64,000 nt of DNA from Limnohabitans sp. Hippo3 (GTDB lineage Bacteria > Pseudomonadota > Gammaproteobacteria > Burkholderiales > Burkholderiaceae_C). Of the stretch, positions 16,810-26,061 are shown in pieces; within the stretch, counting starts at the first letter, position 1, and each line of letters opens with the position of its first letter. The stretch covers positions 124,001-188,000 of the forward strand of contig NZ_NESF01000001.1 of the NCBI RefSeq assembly GCF_003063665.1, in the 5' to 3' direction. Position numbers and translations under genes: made by a program. The notes beneath the pieces were generated by a model. That model saw only the letters and a list, made by a program, of their open reading frames with translations. It ran no database searches and had not been told where the DNA came from.

Positions 16810-17883
16810 TCAAGCGGGGGGTGTGCCGGCCAATTTCGTGAATTGCCTGTCCAGCACATCGCGGGTGCCCAAGCCCAGCGCGATGCGCCACAGCAGGGCG
16901 CGTATTTCCTGGCGCGGCATTTTGACGCGCTGGGTCAGCGCGGCAGGTCCGGCTTGGCGCAGCAACGCGATGGTGCGCGCTCCAATTAAGGCAGGCAGGG
17001 CGCTGGCCAGGCGCAGGCGCAGCGGTTGGAGGGCCAAGGCATAACGCATGCCCTCGGCCAGTTGCGCTTGGGTGTGGTCCAGCCAGGCGGTGTAGAGCGG
17101 TGCCAAGGCTTGCATGGTGTCGGCATCGCCGGTTTTGGCAGCATGTGCCAGCACTTCTGGGGTCAGGCCCGCATGCGCCAGGGTTTCTTCTGGCCAATAG
17201 CAGCGCCCGACGGCCAAGTCGGCCCCGGCGTCGCGGATGATGTTCAGTCGCTGCAGGCCCATGCCGTAGGCACGGCCGATGCGCATCATTTCGGCCTGCG
17301 GCCGCAGGCTGTAGCCGGGCAGGTGGCGGCCGCACAACTCGGTCCAGAATTCGCCCACGCAACCGGCCACCAGCCAGGTGTAATCGCTCAGCTCGGCCTC
17401 GGTCTGCAAAGCGTGCAGGCCGGGGCCAAAGCGGGCCATGTCCAGCTGTTGGCCACGGGTGATGTGGCCCAGCACCTGGCGCACGCTGGCCTGGTCGGCG
17501 GGGTGCAGGGTGTGCAAAAGCGGCAAGCATTGGGGCAGGGCCTGCATCAGGGCGCGTTCATGCGGGTCGGTTTGCTGCGCGGCAAAGGCCTGGGTCAGGC
17601 GCTGGAGTTCTTCGTCTTCTGATGCCGAGGTGCTCGGGGTGGCGATGGCCTGTGTCATGAGGTCCAGCAAGACCTGCCGCTCGGCCAGCGGCAGGGCGGT
17701 GGTGTCGGCCACGGTGTCGGTGGTGCGGGCCAGCAGGTAGCCGATGCCCACAGGCGCTTGAAGGGCCGGGGGCAAGAGGCGGATGGTCAGGCCAAAAGAG
17801 CGGGAGACGCCTTGCAGGATGGTTTTCTGTGCAGAGTTCAGCCCGCTCGGCTGAGCGCTCGAAAATAAGGGGGTGTGGCGCAT
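16810..17883 (-). CDS. Squalene/phytoene synthase family protein, squalene-synthase-like
   Basis: 357 residues from the ATG at 17883; a TTG six bases upstream (17889) is possible. The first Asp motif is LARTTDTVAD (Asp56 and Asp60), closer to squalene synthases of the one-enzyme (farnesyltransferase) type than to HpnC or HpnD. The second is NIIRDAGADLAVGRCYWPEE (Asp218, Asp222), which has Ala-Gly where many have Tyr-Leu. No C-terminal membrane anchor is obvious. It lies directly before hpnD, so two head-to-head synthases are expressed together. It could be a bacterial FDFT-type squalene synthase or take the role of HpnC. Confidence 0.8.
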   Translation of the reverse strand: MRHTPLFSSAQPSGLNSAQKTILQGVSRSFGLTIRLLPPALQAPVGIGYLLARTTDTVADTTALPLAERQVLLDLMTQAIATPSTSASEDEELQRLTQAFAAQQTDPHERALMQALPQCLPLLHTLHPADQASVRQVLGHITRGQQLDMARFGPGLHALQTEAELSDYTWLVAGCVGEFWTELCGRHLPGYSLRPQAEMMRIGRAYGMGLQRLNIIRDAGADLAVGRCYWPEETLAHAGLTPEVLAHAAKTGDADTMQALAPLYTAWLDHTQAQLAEGMRYALALQPLRLRLASALPALIGARTIALLRQAGPAALTQRVKMPRQEIRALLWRIALGLGTRDVLDRQFTKLAGTPPA

Positions 17884-17902
17884 GGTCAATACCTATTGTC
17901 GC

Positions 17903-17945
17903 TTGACACCGTTGGTGACTTTGAATAGATTACTAACCAGTCAGT
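17903..17945 (+). promoter_or_regulatory. Strong sigma-70 promoter with operator-like palindrome for the RND genes
   Basis: TTGACA (17903-17908), a 17-bp spacer and TAGATT (17926-17931) form a good sigma-70 promoter 38 bp before the adaptor ATG at 17969. ACTAACCAGTCAGT (17932-17945), an imperfect palindrome with ACT ... AGT ends, starts right after the -10. Such sites are bound by TetR-family repressors of RND pumps. No tetR gene is nearby, so the regulator would be elsewhere. Confidence 0.6.
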
Positions 17946-17968
17946 CATTATCTTTTTCCGGAAATCCC

Positions 17969-19108
17969 ATGCCCATCACCTGGTCACTCGCCAAGCGGCG
18001 AGTTTTTCATTTGTGCGCGAGCGCAGCTTTTTTGACAACTTTGGCAGCATGTTCCAAGCAAGAGGCCCCGCTGGAGCCCTTGCGCTCGGTCAAATTGATC
18101 ACGGTGTCAGCGGGCGAATTGAACGTGTCGGGCGAGTATTCGGCCGAGGTGCGTGCGCGTGTGGAGTCGCGCCTGGGGTTTCAGGTCGCTGGCAAATTGG
18201 TGGAGCGCCCGGCAGAGCTGGGCCAGCGCGTGACGGCTGGTCAGTTGTTGGCCCGCATCGATGCGCAAGACTACCAACTGGCCTTACAAGCAGCTCAGGC
18301 CCAGGTGAGCGCGGCGCAAAGCCAGCGCGATTTGGCCGCAGCAGAATACAAACGCTTTGAGGCATTGAAGGCGCAAAACTTCATCAGCGGTGCCGAGCTG
18401 GAGCGCCGCGAGGCCAGCCTGAAAGCCGCCGACGCGGCGCTGAACCAGGCCAAAGCCCAGGCGCAGGCACAAGGCAACCAGGCTGGATACGCCCGTTTGA
18501 CAGCCAGCCATGCTGGCGTGATCACGGCTGTGGAGGCTGAGGTGGGCCAGGTGGTGTCGGCGGGGCAGCCTGTTGTGCGTCTGGCGCATGACGGTCCGCG
18601 TGACGCGGTGTTTGCCGTCTCCGAGCAAACCGCGTTGGCCCTCAAGCCAGGGCAAAGCATGCAGGCCATCTTGGCCAGCACAGGCCAGCCGCTCAAGGGC
18701 AAAGTCCGTGAGCTGGCCGCCAGCGCCGATCCGGTCACGCGCACTTATGCCGTCAAGCTGGCTCTAGAGGCATCCGAGCGCTTGCCATTGGGGGCCACCG
18801 TCCATGTGCTGGCGGCCGATTTGCCGGGCAGCCAGGCTGCGGTGATCAAGCTGCCGACCAGCGCCCTGCGACAAGAAGGCACCGGTACGGTGGTCTGGGT
18901 GCTGGACGAAGCGAGCATGACCGTCAACACCCAGGCGGTGCAGGTCGGCGCGGTGGACGGCAACGCGGTGGTCATCACCGCGGGCCTGAAACCAGGGCAG
19001 AAAGTGGTGACTGCAGGCGTGCATGTCTTGTCGCCCGGTCAAAAGGTCACGGTGTACGGCGCTGCACCGATGGCTGCCCCCGCTGCTGCAGCTTCAGCCC
19101 CACGGTGA
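17969..19108 (+). CDS. RND efflux periplasmic adaptor lipoprotein (MFP family)
   Basis: 379 residues. The N-terminus ends in a lipobox (Thr-Leu-Ala-Ala-Cys, Cys about 26), so it is lipid-anchored in the periplasm. It has the adaptor order of barrel-sandwich half (GFQVAGKLVERPAELGQRVTAGQLLARID), an alpha-helical hairpin rich in Ala/Gln/Leu (LALQAAQAQVSAAQSQ and following), second barrel half (AGVITAVEAEVGQVVSAGQPV) and C-terminal beta-barrel. It links the pump below to an outer-membrane channel whose gene is not in the window. The ATG at 17969 has CCGGAAAT upstream; the longer frame start at 17873 lies beyond the promoter. Confidence 0.9.
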   Translation: MPITWSLAKRRVFHLCASAAFLTTLAACSKQEAPLEPLRSVKLITVSAGELNVSGEYSAEVRARVESRLGFQVAGKLVERPAELGQRVTAGQLLARIDAQDYQLALQAAQAQVSAAQSQRDLAAAEYKRFEALKAQNFISGAELERREASLKAADAALNQAKAQAQAQGNQAGYARLTASHAGVITAVEAEVGQVVSAGQPVVRLAHDGPRDAVFAVSEQTALALKPGQSMQAILASTGQPLKGKVRELAASADPVTRTYAVKLALEASERLPLGATVHVLAADLPGSQAAVIKLPTSALRQEGTGTVVWVLDEASMTVNTQAVQVGAVDGNAVVITAGLKPGQKVVTAGVHVLSPGQKVTVYGAAPMAAPAAAASAPR

Positions 19109-19112
19109 CCGC

Positions 19113-22100
19113 ATGAGCAGCACCGACAACACCCGATTCAACCTCTCGCGCTGGGCGCTGGAGCACCCGGCCCTGACCCGCTACCTGATGGTGGTGCTCA
19201 TGGTGCTGGGCATGGCGTCTTATTTTCAGTTGGGGCAGGACGAAGACCCGCCCTTCACCTTCCGCGCCATGGTGGTGCGGGCCTACTGGCCAGGGGCCAC
19301 CGCCGAGCAGGTGGCCGAGCAGGTGACCGACAAGATCGAGCGCACCCTGCAGGAAGTGCCTTTTGCCGACAAGATCCGCAGCTATTCCAAGCCGGGCGAG
19401 GCGCAGATCATTTTCCAGATCAAGGACAACTCCAAGCCGGGTGATGTGCCTCAGGTTTGGTACACGGTGCGCAAAAAAATCGGAGACATGCGCGGCAGTT
19501 TGCCGCAGGGCGTGGTGGGCCCGTTTTTCAACGACGAATTTGGCGATGTGTACGGCGTCATTTACGCTTTAAGCGGTCAGGGTTTCACGGCAGCCGAGCT
19601 CAAGACCCAGGCCGACAGCCTGCGGCAGGATTTGCTACGCGTGCCCGATGTGGCAAAAGTGGAGCTGTTTGGTGCCCAAGACGAAAAGGTGTTCGTCGAG
19701 GTGTCGCAAAAGAAGCTGGCGCAAATGGGCTTGGACATGGGCGCGGTGCTGGCCCAGCTGAACCAGCAAAACGCGGTCGAGTCGGCGGGCAGTTTGCAGT
19801 CGCCCGCCGATGTGGTACAGGTGCGTGTGGGCGGGCAGTTCCAGAGTCTGGCCGATCTGCAGGCCATGCCGATTCGCGGCGCTTCAGGTGCGCAAATCCG
19901 TTTGTCCGACATCGCCACCGTGACGCGTGGTTACATGGACCCGCCTTCGGTGAAGGTGCGCCACGACAGCCAGGAAGTGATTGCGCTGGGCGTGTCCATG
20001 GCCAAGGGCGGCGACATCATTGCCTTGGGCAAATCCTTGCGAGGTGCGATGGCCGCCGCACAGGCCAATTTGCCTGCGGGCATGAGCCTGACGCAGGTGC
20101 AGGACCAGCCCAGCGCCGTGTCCAACTCGGTCAACGAGTTCATCAAGGTGCTGATCGAGGCGGTGGTGATCGTGCTGGCGGTGAGCTTTTTGGCGCTGGG
20201 CCTGCACAAGCGGCCGGGCCATCACCCTTTGTGGCGGCGCTGGACGCTGGACATGCGGCCCGGTCTGGTGGTGGGCATCACCATCCCGCTGGTGCTGGCG
20301 GTCACCTTTTTGGCCATGCATTACTTTGGCATTGGCCTGCACAAAATCTCGCTGGGCTCGCTCATCATTGCCCTGGGTTTGCTGGTGGACGACGCCATCA
20401 TCGCGGTCGAGATGATGGTGCGCAAGATGGAAGAGGGCTACGACAAGGTGCGTGCCGCCACTTTTGCCTATGAACTCACCGCCATGCCCATGCTCACGGG
20501 CACCTTGATCACCGCGGCGGGCTTTTTGCCCATCGGCATGGCCAAGTCCATGACCGGTGAATACACCTTCGCGATTTTTGCGGTCACGGTGGTGGCGCTC
20601 TTGGTCAGCTGGGTGGCTTCGGTTTACTTCGTGCCCTACCTGGGGGCCTGGTTGCTCAAACCGCCAGCGCATGCCGTGTCGGCCGAGCACCTGGATTCTG
20701 CAGAGATGTTTGACACCCCGTTTTACCGGCACTTTCGCACCTGGGTGACCTGGTGCGTGACCCACCGCTGGAAGACGATTGGCATCACCGTGTTCTTGTT
20801 CGTGATGGGCATTGTGGGCATGGGCAAGGTGCAGCAGCAGTTCTTCCCGGATTCCTCGCGTCCCGAAATCATGGTCGACTTGTGGCTGCCCGAGGGCTCG
20901 CCCTTCAAGGCCAGCGAAGACATGGCCAAACGGGTGGAGCAACGCCTGGCGCAGGAAGACGGCGTGAAGTCGGTGACGGCCTGGGTGGGCTCGGGTGTGC
21001 CGCGCTTTTATTTGCCACTGGACCAGGTCTTTCCCCAGACCAATGTGTCGCAGCTGATCGTCTTGCCCCATGATCTGAAAACCCGTGAAGTGCTGCGGGC
21101 CAAGCTGCCGACCTTGCTGGCGCAGGAGTTTCCCGAAGTGCGGGGGCGTGTGAAATTGCTGCCCAACGGCCCGCCTGTGCCTTACCCGGTGCAGTTTCGC
21201 GTGGTCGGGGCAGACCCCAAGGTCCTGCGCCTGAAGGCCGACGAGATCAAGGCGCAAATGCGCCAAAACGTCAACACGCGCGGCGTGAATGACAACTGGA
21301 ACGAGTCGGTCAAGTCGGTGCGGCTCGAAGTCGACCAAGCCAAGGCACGCGCCTTGGGCGTGACCAGCCAGTCGATTGCGCAGGCTTCGCGCACCTTGCT
21401 CAGTGGCTCCACCGTGGGCCAATACCGCGATGGCGACAAACTCATCGACATCGTGCTGCGCCAGCCACTGGCCGAGCGCGACGCCTTGTCGGACCTGTCC
21501 CAGGCGTATGTGCCCACGGCTTCGGGCAAATCGATTCCGCTGCTGCAGATCGCCACCCCGGTGTTTGCCTGGGAGCCTGGGGTGATGTGGCGCGAGGGGC
21601 GGCAGTTCGCCATCACGGTGCAGTCCGACATTGCCGAAGGTTTGCAGGGGGCCACCGTGACGGCGCAGTTGCTGCCCGAGCTGAAAAAGACCGAAGTCAG
21701 CTGGCAAGGCCAGGGCTTGAGCGGCTACCGCATCGAGGTGGCGGGCGCGGTGGAGGAAAGTGCCAAGGGCTCGGCCTCCATTGCGGCAGGTGTGCCGGTC
21801 ATGTTGTTCATCACCTTCACCTTGCTGATGCTGCAGCTGCAAAGCTTCAGCCGCGCGATGCTGGTGTTCTTGACGGGACCGCTGGGCATGGCCGGGGTGG
21901 CAGGCGCTTTGCTGGTGCTGAACCGGCCGTTTGGCTTTGTGGCCTTGCTCGGCGTGATCGCGCTCATGGGCATGATCCAGCGCAACTCGGTGATTCTGAT
22001 CGACCAAATCGAGCAGGACCGGGCGGCGGGCGTGGTCCCCTGGCAGGCCATTGTGGAGTCGGCGGTGCGGCGTTTGCGCCCCATCGTGCTCACGGCCGCT

Positions 22101-22268
22101 GCTGCGGTGCTGGCCATGATTCCGCTGTCGCGCAGCATTTTCTGGGGGCCGATGGCTGTGGCCATCATGGGCGGTCTGATCGTGGCCACGGCGCTGACTT
22201 TGCTGGCGCTGCCGGCCATGTACGCGGCCTGGTTCAGAATTGAACGCCCAAATCAAGCCCGTGCCTGA
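19113..22268 (+). CDS. RND efflux transporter permease
   Basis: 1,051 residues, full length for a trimeric HAE-type RND pump. It shows one N-terminal membrane helix, two large periplasmic loops (about 40-330 and 570-870) and helices 2-6 and 8-12. The proton-relay pair is visible in GLLVDDAIIAVEMMVRKMEEG (adjacent Asp residues of TM4). The start (EDPPFTFRAMVVRAYWPGAT) is typical of the VexF/YegN-like branch. Substrate range is unknown: drugs, bile salts or solvents are possible. The ATG at 19113 is 4 bp after the adaptor stop. Confidence 0.9.
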   Translation: MSSTDNTRFNLSRWALEHPALTRYLMVVLMVLGMASYFQLGQDEDPPFTFRAMVVRAYWPGATAEQVAEQVTDKIERTLQEVPFADKIRSYSKPGEAQIIFQIKDNSKPGDVPQVWYTVRKKIGDMRGSLPQGVVGPFFNDEFGDVYGVIYALSGQGFTAAELKTQADSLRQDLLRVPDVAKVELFGAQDEKVFVEVSQKKLAQMGLDMGAVLAQLNQQNAVESAGSLQSPADVVQVRVGGQFQSLADLQAMPIRGASGAQIRLSDIATVTRGYMDPPSVKVRHDSQEVIALGVSMAKGGDIIALGKSLRGAMAAAQANLPAGMSLTQVQDQPSAVSNSVNEFIKVLIEAVVIVLAVSFLALGLHKRPGHHPLWRRWTLDMRPGLVVGITIPLVLAVTFLAMHYFGIGLHKISLGSLIIALGLLVDDAIIAVEMMVRKMEEGYDKVRAATFAYELTAMPMLTGTLITAAGFLPIGMAKSMTGEYTFAIFAVTVVALLVSWVASVYFVPYLGAWLLKPPAHAVSAEHLDSAEMFDTPFYRHFRTWVTWCVTHRWKTIGITVFLFVMGIVGMGKVQQQFFPDSSRPEIMVDLWLPEGSPFKASEDMAKRVEQRLAQEDGVKSVTAWVGSGVPRFYLPLDQVFPQTNVSQLIVLPHDLKTREVLRAKLPTLLAQEFPEVRGRVKLLPNGPPVPYPVQFRVVGADPKVLRLKADEIKAQMRQNVNTRGVNDNWNESVKSVRLEVDQAKARALGVTSQSIAQASRTLLSGSTVGQYRDGDKLIDIVLRQPLAERDALSDLSQAYVPTASGKSIPLLQIATPVFAWEPGVMWREGRQFAITVQSDIAEGLQGATVTAQLLPELKKTEVSWQGQGLSGYRIEVAGAVEESAKGSASIAAGVPVMLFITFTLLMLQLQSFSRAMLVFLTGPLGMAGVAGALLVLNRPFGFVALLGVIALMGMIQRNSVILIDQIEQDRAAGVVPWQAIVESAVRRLRPIVLTAAAAVLAMIPLSRSIFWGPMAVAIMGGLIVATALTLLALPAMYAAWFRIERPNQARA

Positions 22269-22328
22269 ATTTGGCCAATTGAAGCGGCTAAAATAGAAAG
22301 TTGACCGATTTCAACCGGGCGGTCAGGT

Positions 22329-22374
22329 GCGTCAGGTGGCTTTCATGCCAGTGACAAGCCTGACGCCCTTTTTG
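22329..22374 (+). terminator. Hairpin with T-tract after the RND operon, just before tRNA-Leu
   Basis: GCGTCAGG (22329-22336) pairs with CCTGACGC (22359-22366), followed by CC and a T-rich run. The 22-base loop contains a small inner stem TGGC/GCCA. Only about 9 bp separate the T-run from the tRNA 5' end, so its relation to tRNA transcription is unclear. Confidence 0.6.
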
Positions 22375-22383
22375 TTTGGACTT

Positions 22384-22470
22384 GCGCGGGTGGCGAAATT
22401 GGTAGACGCACCAGGTTTAGGTCCTGACGGTGGCAACACTGTGCGGGTTCGAGTCCCGCCCCGCGCACCA
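22384..22470 (+). tRNA. tRNA-Leu (anticodon UAG)
   Basis: 87 bases. Acceptor arms GCGCGGG and CCCGCGC pair fully, and ACCA is encoded. The anticodon loop TTTAGGT gives UAG. A long variable arm (GGTGGCAACACT region) is as expected for a class II tRNA, and the T-loop GGTTCGAGTCC is intact. It reads CUA and, by wobble, other CUN codons. Confidence 0.95.
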
Positions 22471-22534
22471 ACCGACTTGTGGCCAAGGGGGCAACCCGGT
22501 GGCCTGAGAGACATTCAATTAACCGAGAACGACG

Positions 22535-23848
22535 ATGACTGTGACTGTTGAAACCCTTGAAAAGCTGGAACGCAAGATCACCCTGACTGTGCCTGTGACG
22601 GCCATTCAGTCCGAAGTGGATGCACGCCTGAAGAAAATGGCCCGCACTGTCAAGATGGACGGTTTCCGTCCCGGCAAGGTGCCCATGAACGTGGTGGCTC
22701 AGCGCTATGGTTACTCGGTTCAGTATGAAGTCCTGAACGACAAAGTGGGCGAGGCTTTTGCTGTGGCCGCTAACGAAGCCAAACTGCGTGTGGCCGGTCA
22801 GCCCCGCATCTCCGAAAAAGAAGGTGCGCCAGAAGGCGAGCTGAACTTCGAAGCCATTTTTGAGGTGTACCCTGAAGTCAAGCTGGGCAACCTGGCCGAC
22901 ACCGAAGTGGAAAAACTGACGGCTGAAGTGTCTGATGCCGCCATTGACAAGACCATCGACATCCTGCGCAAGCAGCGCCGCACCTTTGCCCAGCGCGCCC
23001 AAGACGCCGCTGCGCAAGACGGCGACCGCGCCACCATCGACTTCGAAGGCAAGATCGACGGTGAAGTCTTCGCTGGCGGCAAAGCCGAAGACTTCCAGTT
23101 CATTTTGGGCGACGGCCAGATGCTCAAGGAATTCGAAGACGCCGTGCGCGGCATGAAGTCCGGTGAAAGCAAGACTTTCCCGCTGTCTTTCCCTGCCGAC
23201 TACCACGGCCAAGACGTTGCGGGCAAAACAGCCGACTTCCTGGTCACGGTCAAGAAAATCGAAGCCGCCAACCTGCCTGAAGTCAACGAAGCCCTGGCCA
23301 AGTCCTTGGGCATTGCCGACGCCACAGTGGAAGGCCTGCGTGCCGACATCCGCAAAAACCTTGAGCGCGAAGTGAAATTCCGCCTGCTGGCCCGCAACAA
23401 GCAAGCCGCCATGGACGCTTTGGTCGCCAAGGCCGAGCTGGATCTGCCCCAGGCCATCGTGCAAAACGAAATCGAGCGCCTGAAAGAGGGTGCCCGTGCC
23501 GATCTGAAGCAGCGCGGCATCAAGGACGCCGACAAGGCCCCGATCCCCGATGACATCTTCCGCCCCCAAGCCGAGCAGCGCGTGCGCCTGGGTCTGGTGG
23601 TGGCTGAAGTGGTGCGCGGCAACACCTTGCACGCCAAGCCCGAGCAGATTCAGGCTCACATCCAGGAGCTGGCCTCCAGCTACGAGCGTCCCGATGACGT
23701 GGTGCGTTGGTACAACAGCGACAACCAGCGCATGGCCGAAGTGGAAGCCGTGGTCATCGAGAGCAATGTGTCCGATTTCGTCCTGGCCCAGGCCAAGGTG
23801 GTCGAAAAAGCCATCACTTTTGAAGAGCTGATGGGTCAGCAGGCCTGA
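22535..23848 (+). CDS. tig: Trigger factor
   Basis: 437 residues, usual length. Trigger factor is the ribosome-bound chaperone with peptidyl-prolyl isomerase activity. The N-terminal ribosome-docking domain holds the signature GFRPGKVPMNVV (about 44-55). The FKBP-like domain (about 155-245) begins DGDRATIDFEGKIDGEVFAGG. The rest is the helical chaperone domain. It starts 64 bp after tRNA-Leu with a GAGAACG ribosome site, and leads into clpP-clpX, the common bacterial order that joins folding of new proteins to their turnover. Confidence 0.97.
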   Translation: MTVTVETLEKLERKITLTVPVTAIQSEVDARLKKMARTVKMDGFRPGKVPMNVVAQRYGYSVQYEVLNDKVGEAFAVAANEAKLRVAGQPRISEKEGAPEGELNFEAIFEVYPEVKLGNLADTEVEKLTAEVSDAAIDKTIDILRKQRRTFAQRAQDAAAQDGDRATIDFEGKIDGEVFAGGKAEDFQFILGDGQMLKEFEDAVRGMKSGESKTFPLSFPADYHGQDVAGKTADFLVTVKKIEAANLPEVNEALAKSLGIADATVEGLRADIRKNLEREVKFRLLARNKQAAMDALVAKAELDLPQAIVQNEIERLKEGARADLKQRGIKDADKAPIPDDIFRPQAEQRVRLGLVVAEVVRGNTLHAKPEQIQAHIQELASSYERPDDVVRWYNSDNQRMAEVEAVVIESNVSDFVLAQAKVVEKAITFEELMGQQA

Positions 23849-23980
23849 TCGGTCATTTGAATCCTTGAAATCCCTTGAGCATGGGGCTTGTGCCGGGCTT
23901 GCAGTCTGGCTCACAAGCCCCATCTCTTTGGTGGGGTTGAAAACCCGGTTAAAGTCATCCATGAATTTTCTGGAGAAAAG

Positions 23981-24589
23981 ATGAGCGCACTGGACATCAC
24001 AAATTTGGGCATGGTGCCCATGGTCATCGAGCAATCGGGCCGTGGCGAACGGGCCTATGACATCTATTCGCGTTTGCTCAAGGAGCGCGTGATCTTTTTG
24101 GTGGGTGAGGTCAACGACCACATGGCCAACCTGATCGTGGCCCAGTTGCTGTTTTTGGAGAGCGAAAACCCTGAAAAGGACATCTCGCTGTACATCAACT
24201 CCCCCGGTGGTTCGGTGAGCGCCGGCATGGCGATTTACGACACCATGAACTTCATCAAGCCCGATGTGTCTACCCTGTGCAATGGCATGGCCGCCAGCAT
24301 GGGCGCGTTTTTGCTGTCGTCGGGCGCCAAGGGCAAGCGTTTTGCGTTGCCCAACTCCAAGATCATGATTCACCAGCCTTTGGGCGGTGCGCGGGGTCAG
24401 GCCACCGAAATCGAGATCGCCGCCCGCGAGATCGTCAAGACCCGTGCCCAGTTGAACCGCATCCTGTCCGAGAACACCGGGCAGCCTCTGGAGAAGATCG
24501 AGTTCGACACCGAGCGCGACTATTACCTCTCGGCCACCGAGTCCAAAGACTACGGTTTGATCGACGAAGTCATTTCCAAACGCGCTTGA
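23981..24589 (+). CDS. clpP: ATP-dependent Clp protease proteolytic subunit
   Basis: 202 residues from the ATG at 23981, preceded by TGGAGAAA; the frame extends to a TTG at 23888 but without support. The catalytic triad is Ser106 (GMAASMG), His131 (MIHQP) and Asp180 (TERDYYLS). ClpP forms the double-ring protease chamber fed by ClpX or ClpA. A rho-independent terminator separates it from clpX, so clpX likely has its own promoter or is made by read-through. Confidence 0.97.
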   Translation: MSALDITNLGMVPMVIEQSGRGERAYDIYSRLLKERVIFLVGEVNDHMANLIVAQLLFLESENPEKDISLYINSPGGSVSAGMAIYDTMNFIKPDVSTLCNGMAASMGAFLLSSGAKGKRFALPNSKIMIHQPLGGARGQATEIEIAAREIVKTRAQLNRILSENTGQPLEKIEFDTERDYYLSATESKDYGLIDEVISKRA

Positions 24590-24619
24590 GGGTGGCCGGG
24601 CTTTCCGGCACCCTGGCTG

Positions 24620-24654
24620 ACGGCGTTGACCCCCAAAGGGTGAACGCCGTTTTT
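24620..24654 (+). terminator. Rho-independent terminator between clpP and clpX
   Basis: ACGGCGTT (24620-24627) pairs with AACGCCGT (24643-24650) around a 15-base loop, followed by a T-run. Confidence 0.75.
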
Positions 24655-24697
24655 CTTTCGTTATCATTGACGAATTACGGATAGCGAGGCGACATTT

Positions 24698-25963
24698 ATG
24701 GCCGATAAAAAAGGCTCAACCACTGAGAAAAACCTGTTCTGCTCTTTCTGCGGCAAGAGCCAGCACGAGGTCAAGAAGTTGATCGCAGGTCCGTCGGTGT
24801 TCATCTGCGACGAGTGCATTGATTTGTGCAACGACATCGTGCGCGATGAGTTGGCCACCACCACAGTGAGCGAAGGTGCCAAAGAGGGCTTGCCCACGCC
24901 GCTGGACATCAAGACCAATCTCGACAATTACGTGATCGGTCAGGAAAAAGCCAAGCGCAGTCTGGCCGTGGCGGTGTACAACCATTACAAGCGCCTCAAA
25001 CACAAAGACGGGGCCAAGAAAGACGACGTCGAGCTGGCCAAAAGCAACATCTTGCTGATTGGCCCCACGGGCTCTGGCAAAACCTTGTTGGCCCAAACCA
25101 TGGCCCGCATGCTGGATGTGCCTTTTGTCATGGCCGATGCCACCACCCTGACCGAAGCCGGTTATGTGGGCGAGGACGTGGAAAACATCGTGGCCAAGCT
25201 GCTGCAGACCTGCAATTACGACGTCGAGCGTGCCCAGCGCGGCATCGTCTACATCGACGAGATCGACAAGATCACCCGCAAGTCCGACAACCCCTCCATC
25301 ACCCGTGACGTGTCGGGCGAGGGCGTGCAACAGGCCTTGCTCAAACTGGTCGAAGGCACCATGGCCAGTGTGCCGCCGCAGGGCGGACGCAAGCACCCCA
25401 ATCAGGACTTTTTGCAGATCGACACGACCAACATCCTGTTCATTTGTGGAGGCGCATTTGCCGGCCTGGAAAAAGTCATCGAAAACCGCACCGAATCGGG
25501 CGGCATTGGCTTTGGCGCCACCGTCAAGAGCAAGAAGCAGCGTTCGCTGACCGACGTGTTCAACGAAGTCGAGCCCGAAGACCTGATCAAGTTCGGTCTG
25601 ATTCCCGAGCTGGTAGGCCGTTTGCCGGTGATCGCCACTTTGGCCGAGCTGACCGAAGAGGCTTTGGTGCAGATCCTCACCGAGCCCAAAAATGCGGTGG
25701 TCAAGCAGTTCACCAAACTGCTGGCCATGGAAGGCGTCGAACTCGAAGTGCGTCCGAACGCACTGACGGCCATGGCCCGCAAAGCACTGGCCCGCAAGAC
25801 CGGTGCCCGAGGCCTGCGCTCCATCATGGAGCAGGCGCTGATCGACACCATGTTTGAATTGCCCAACCAGGCGAATGTCGAAAAAGTGGTGGTGGACGAG
25901 TCCGTCATCGACGACAACAAGCCCCCACTGCTGGTTTACCGCGAGTCGGCCAAGCAGGCCTGA
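24698..25963 (+). CDS. clpX: ATP-dependent Clp protease ATP-binding subunit ClpX
   Basis: 421 residues, normal length. The N-terminal zinc domain has CSFCGKSQ and CDECIDLC, giving four Cys ligands. Walker A is GPTGSGKT and Walker B gives [10 protein letters not shown]. Sensor and pore loops (GYVGEDVEN) are intact, as is the ClpP-docking region near the IGF-type loop ([12 protein letters not shown]). ClpX unfolds tagged proteins and feeds them to ClpP. The start is preceded by GCGAGGCGACA. Confidence 0.97.
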   Translation: MADKKGSTTEKNLFCSFCGKSQHEVKKLIAGPSVFICDECIDLCNDIVRDELATTTVSEGAKEGLPTPLDIKTNLDNYVIGQEKAKRSLAVAVYNHYKRLKHKDGAKKDDVELAKSNILLIGPTGSGKTLLAQTMARMLDVPFVMADATTLTEAGYVGEDVENIVAKLLQTCNYDVERAQRGIVYIDEIDKITRKSDNPSITRDVSGEGVQQALLKLVEGTMASVPPQGGRKHPNQDFLQIDTTNILFICGGAFAGLEKVIENRTESGGIGFGATVKSKKQRSLTDVFNEVEPEDLIKFGLIPELVGRLPVIATLAELTEEALVQILTEPKNAVVKQFTKLLAMEGVELEVRPNALTAMARKALARKTGARGLRSIMEQALIDTMFELPNQANVEKVVVDESVIDDNKPPLLVYRESAKQA

Positions 25964-26061
25964 ACCACAGGTGCCCACCGCCATGAATACTCCTTCGCCT
26001 CTGTGGGTTGAAATCGTGGTGATTGCATCCATGTGCTTTGAATTGACCTGAGGGACACACC

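Noticed and set aside
19884..22256. 790-residue open frame on the minus strand
   Set aside because: It lies fully antisense to the RND permease, has His/Gln/Arg-rich composition typical of GC-rich shadow frames, and shows no domain or ribosome site.
22343..24667. 774-residue open frame on the minus strand
   Set aside because: It crosses tRNA-Leu, tig and clpP in antisense. The real genes are certain, so this is a shadow.
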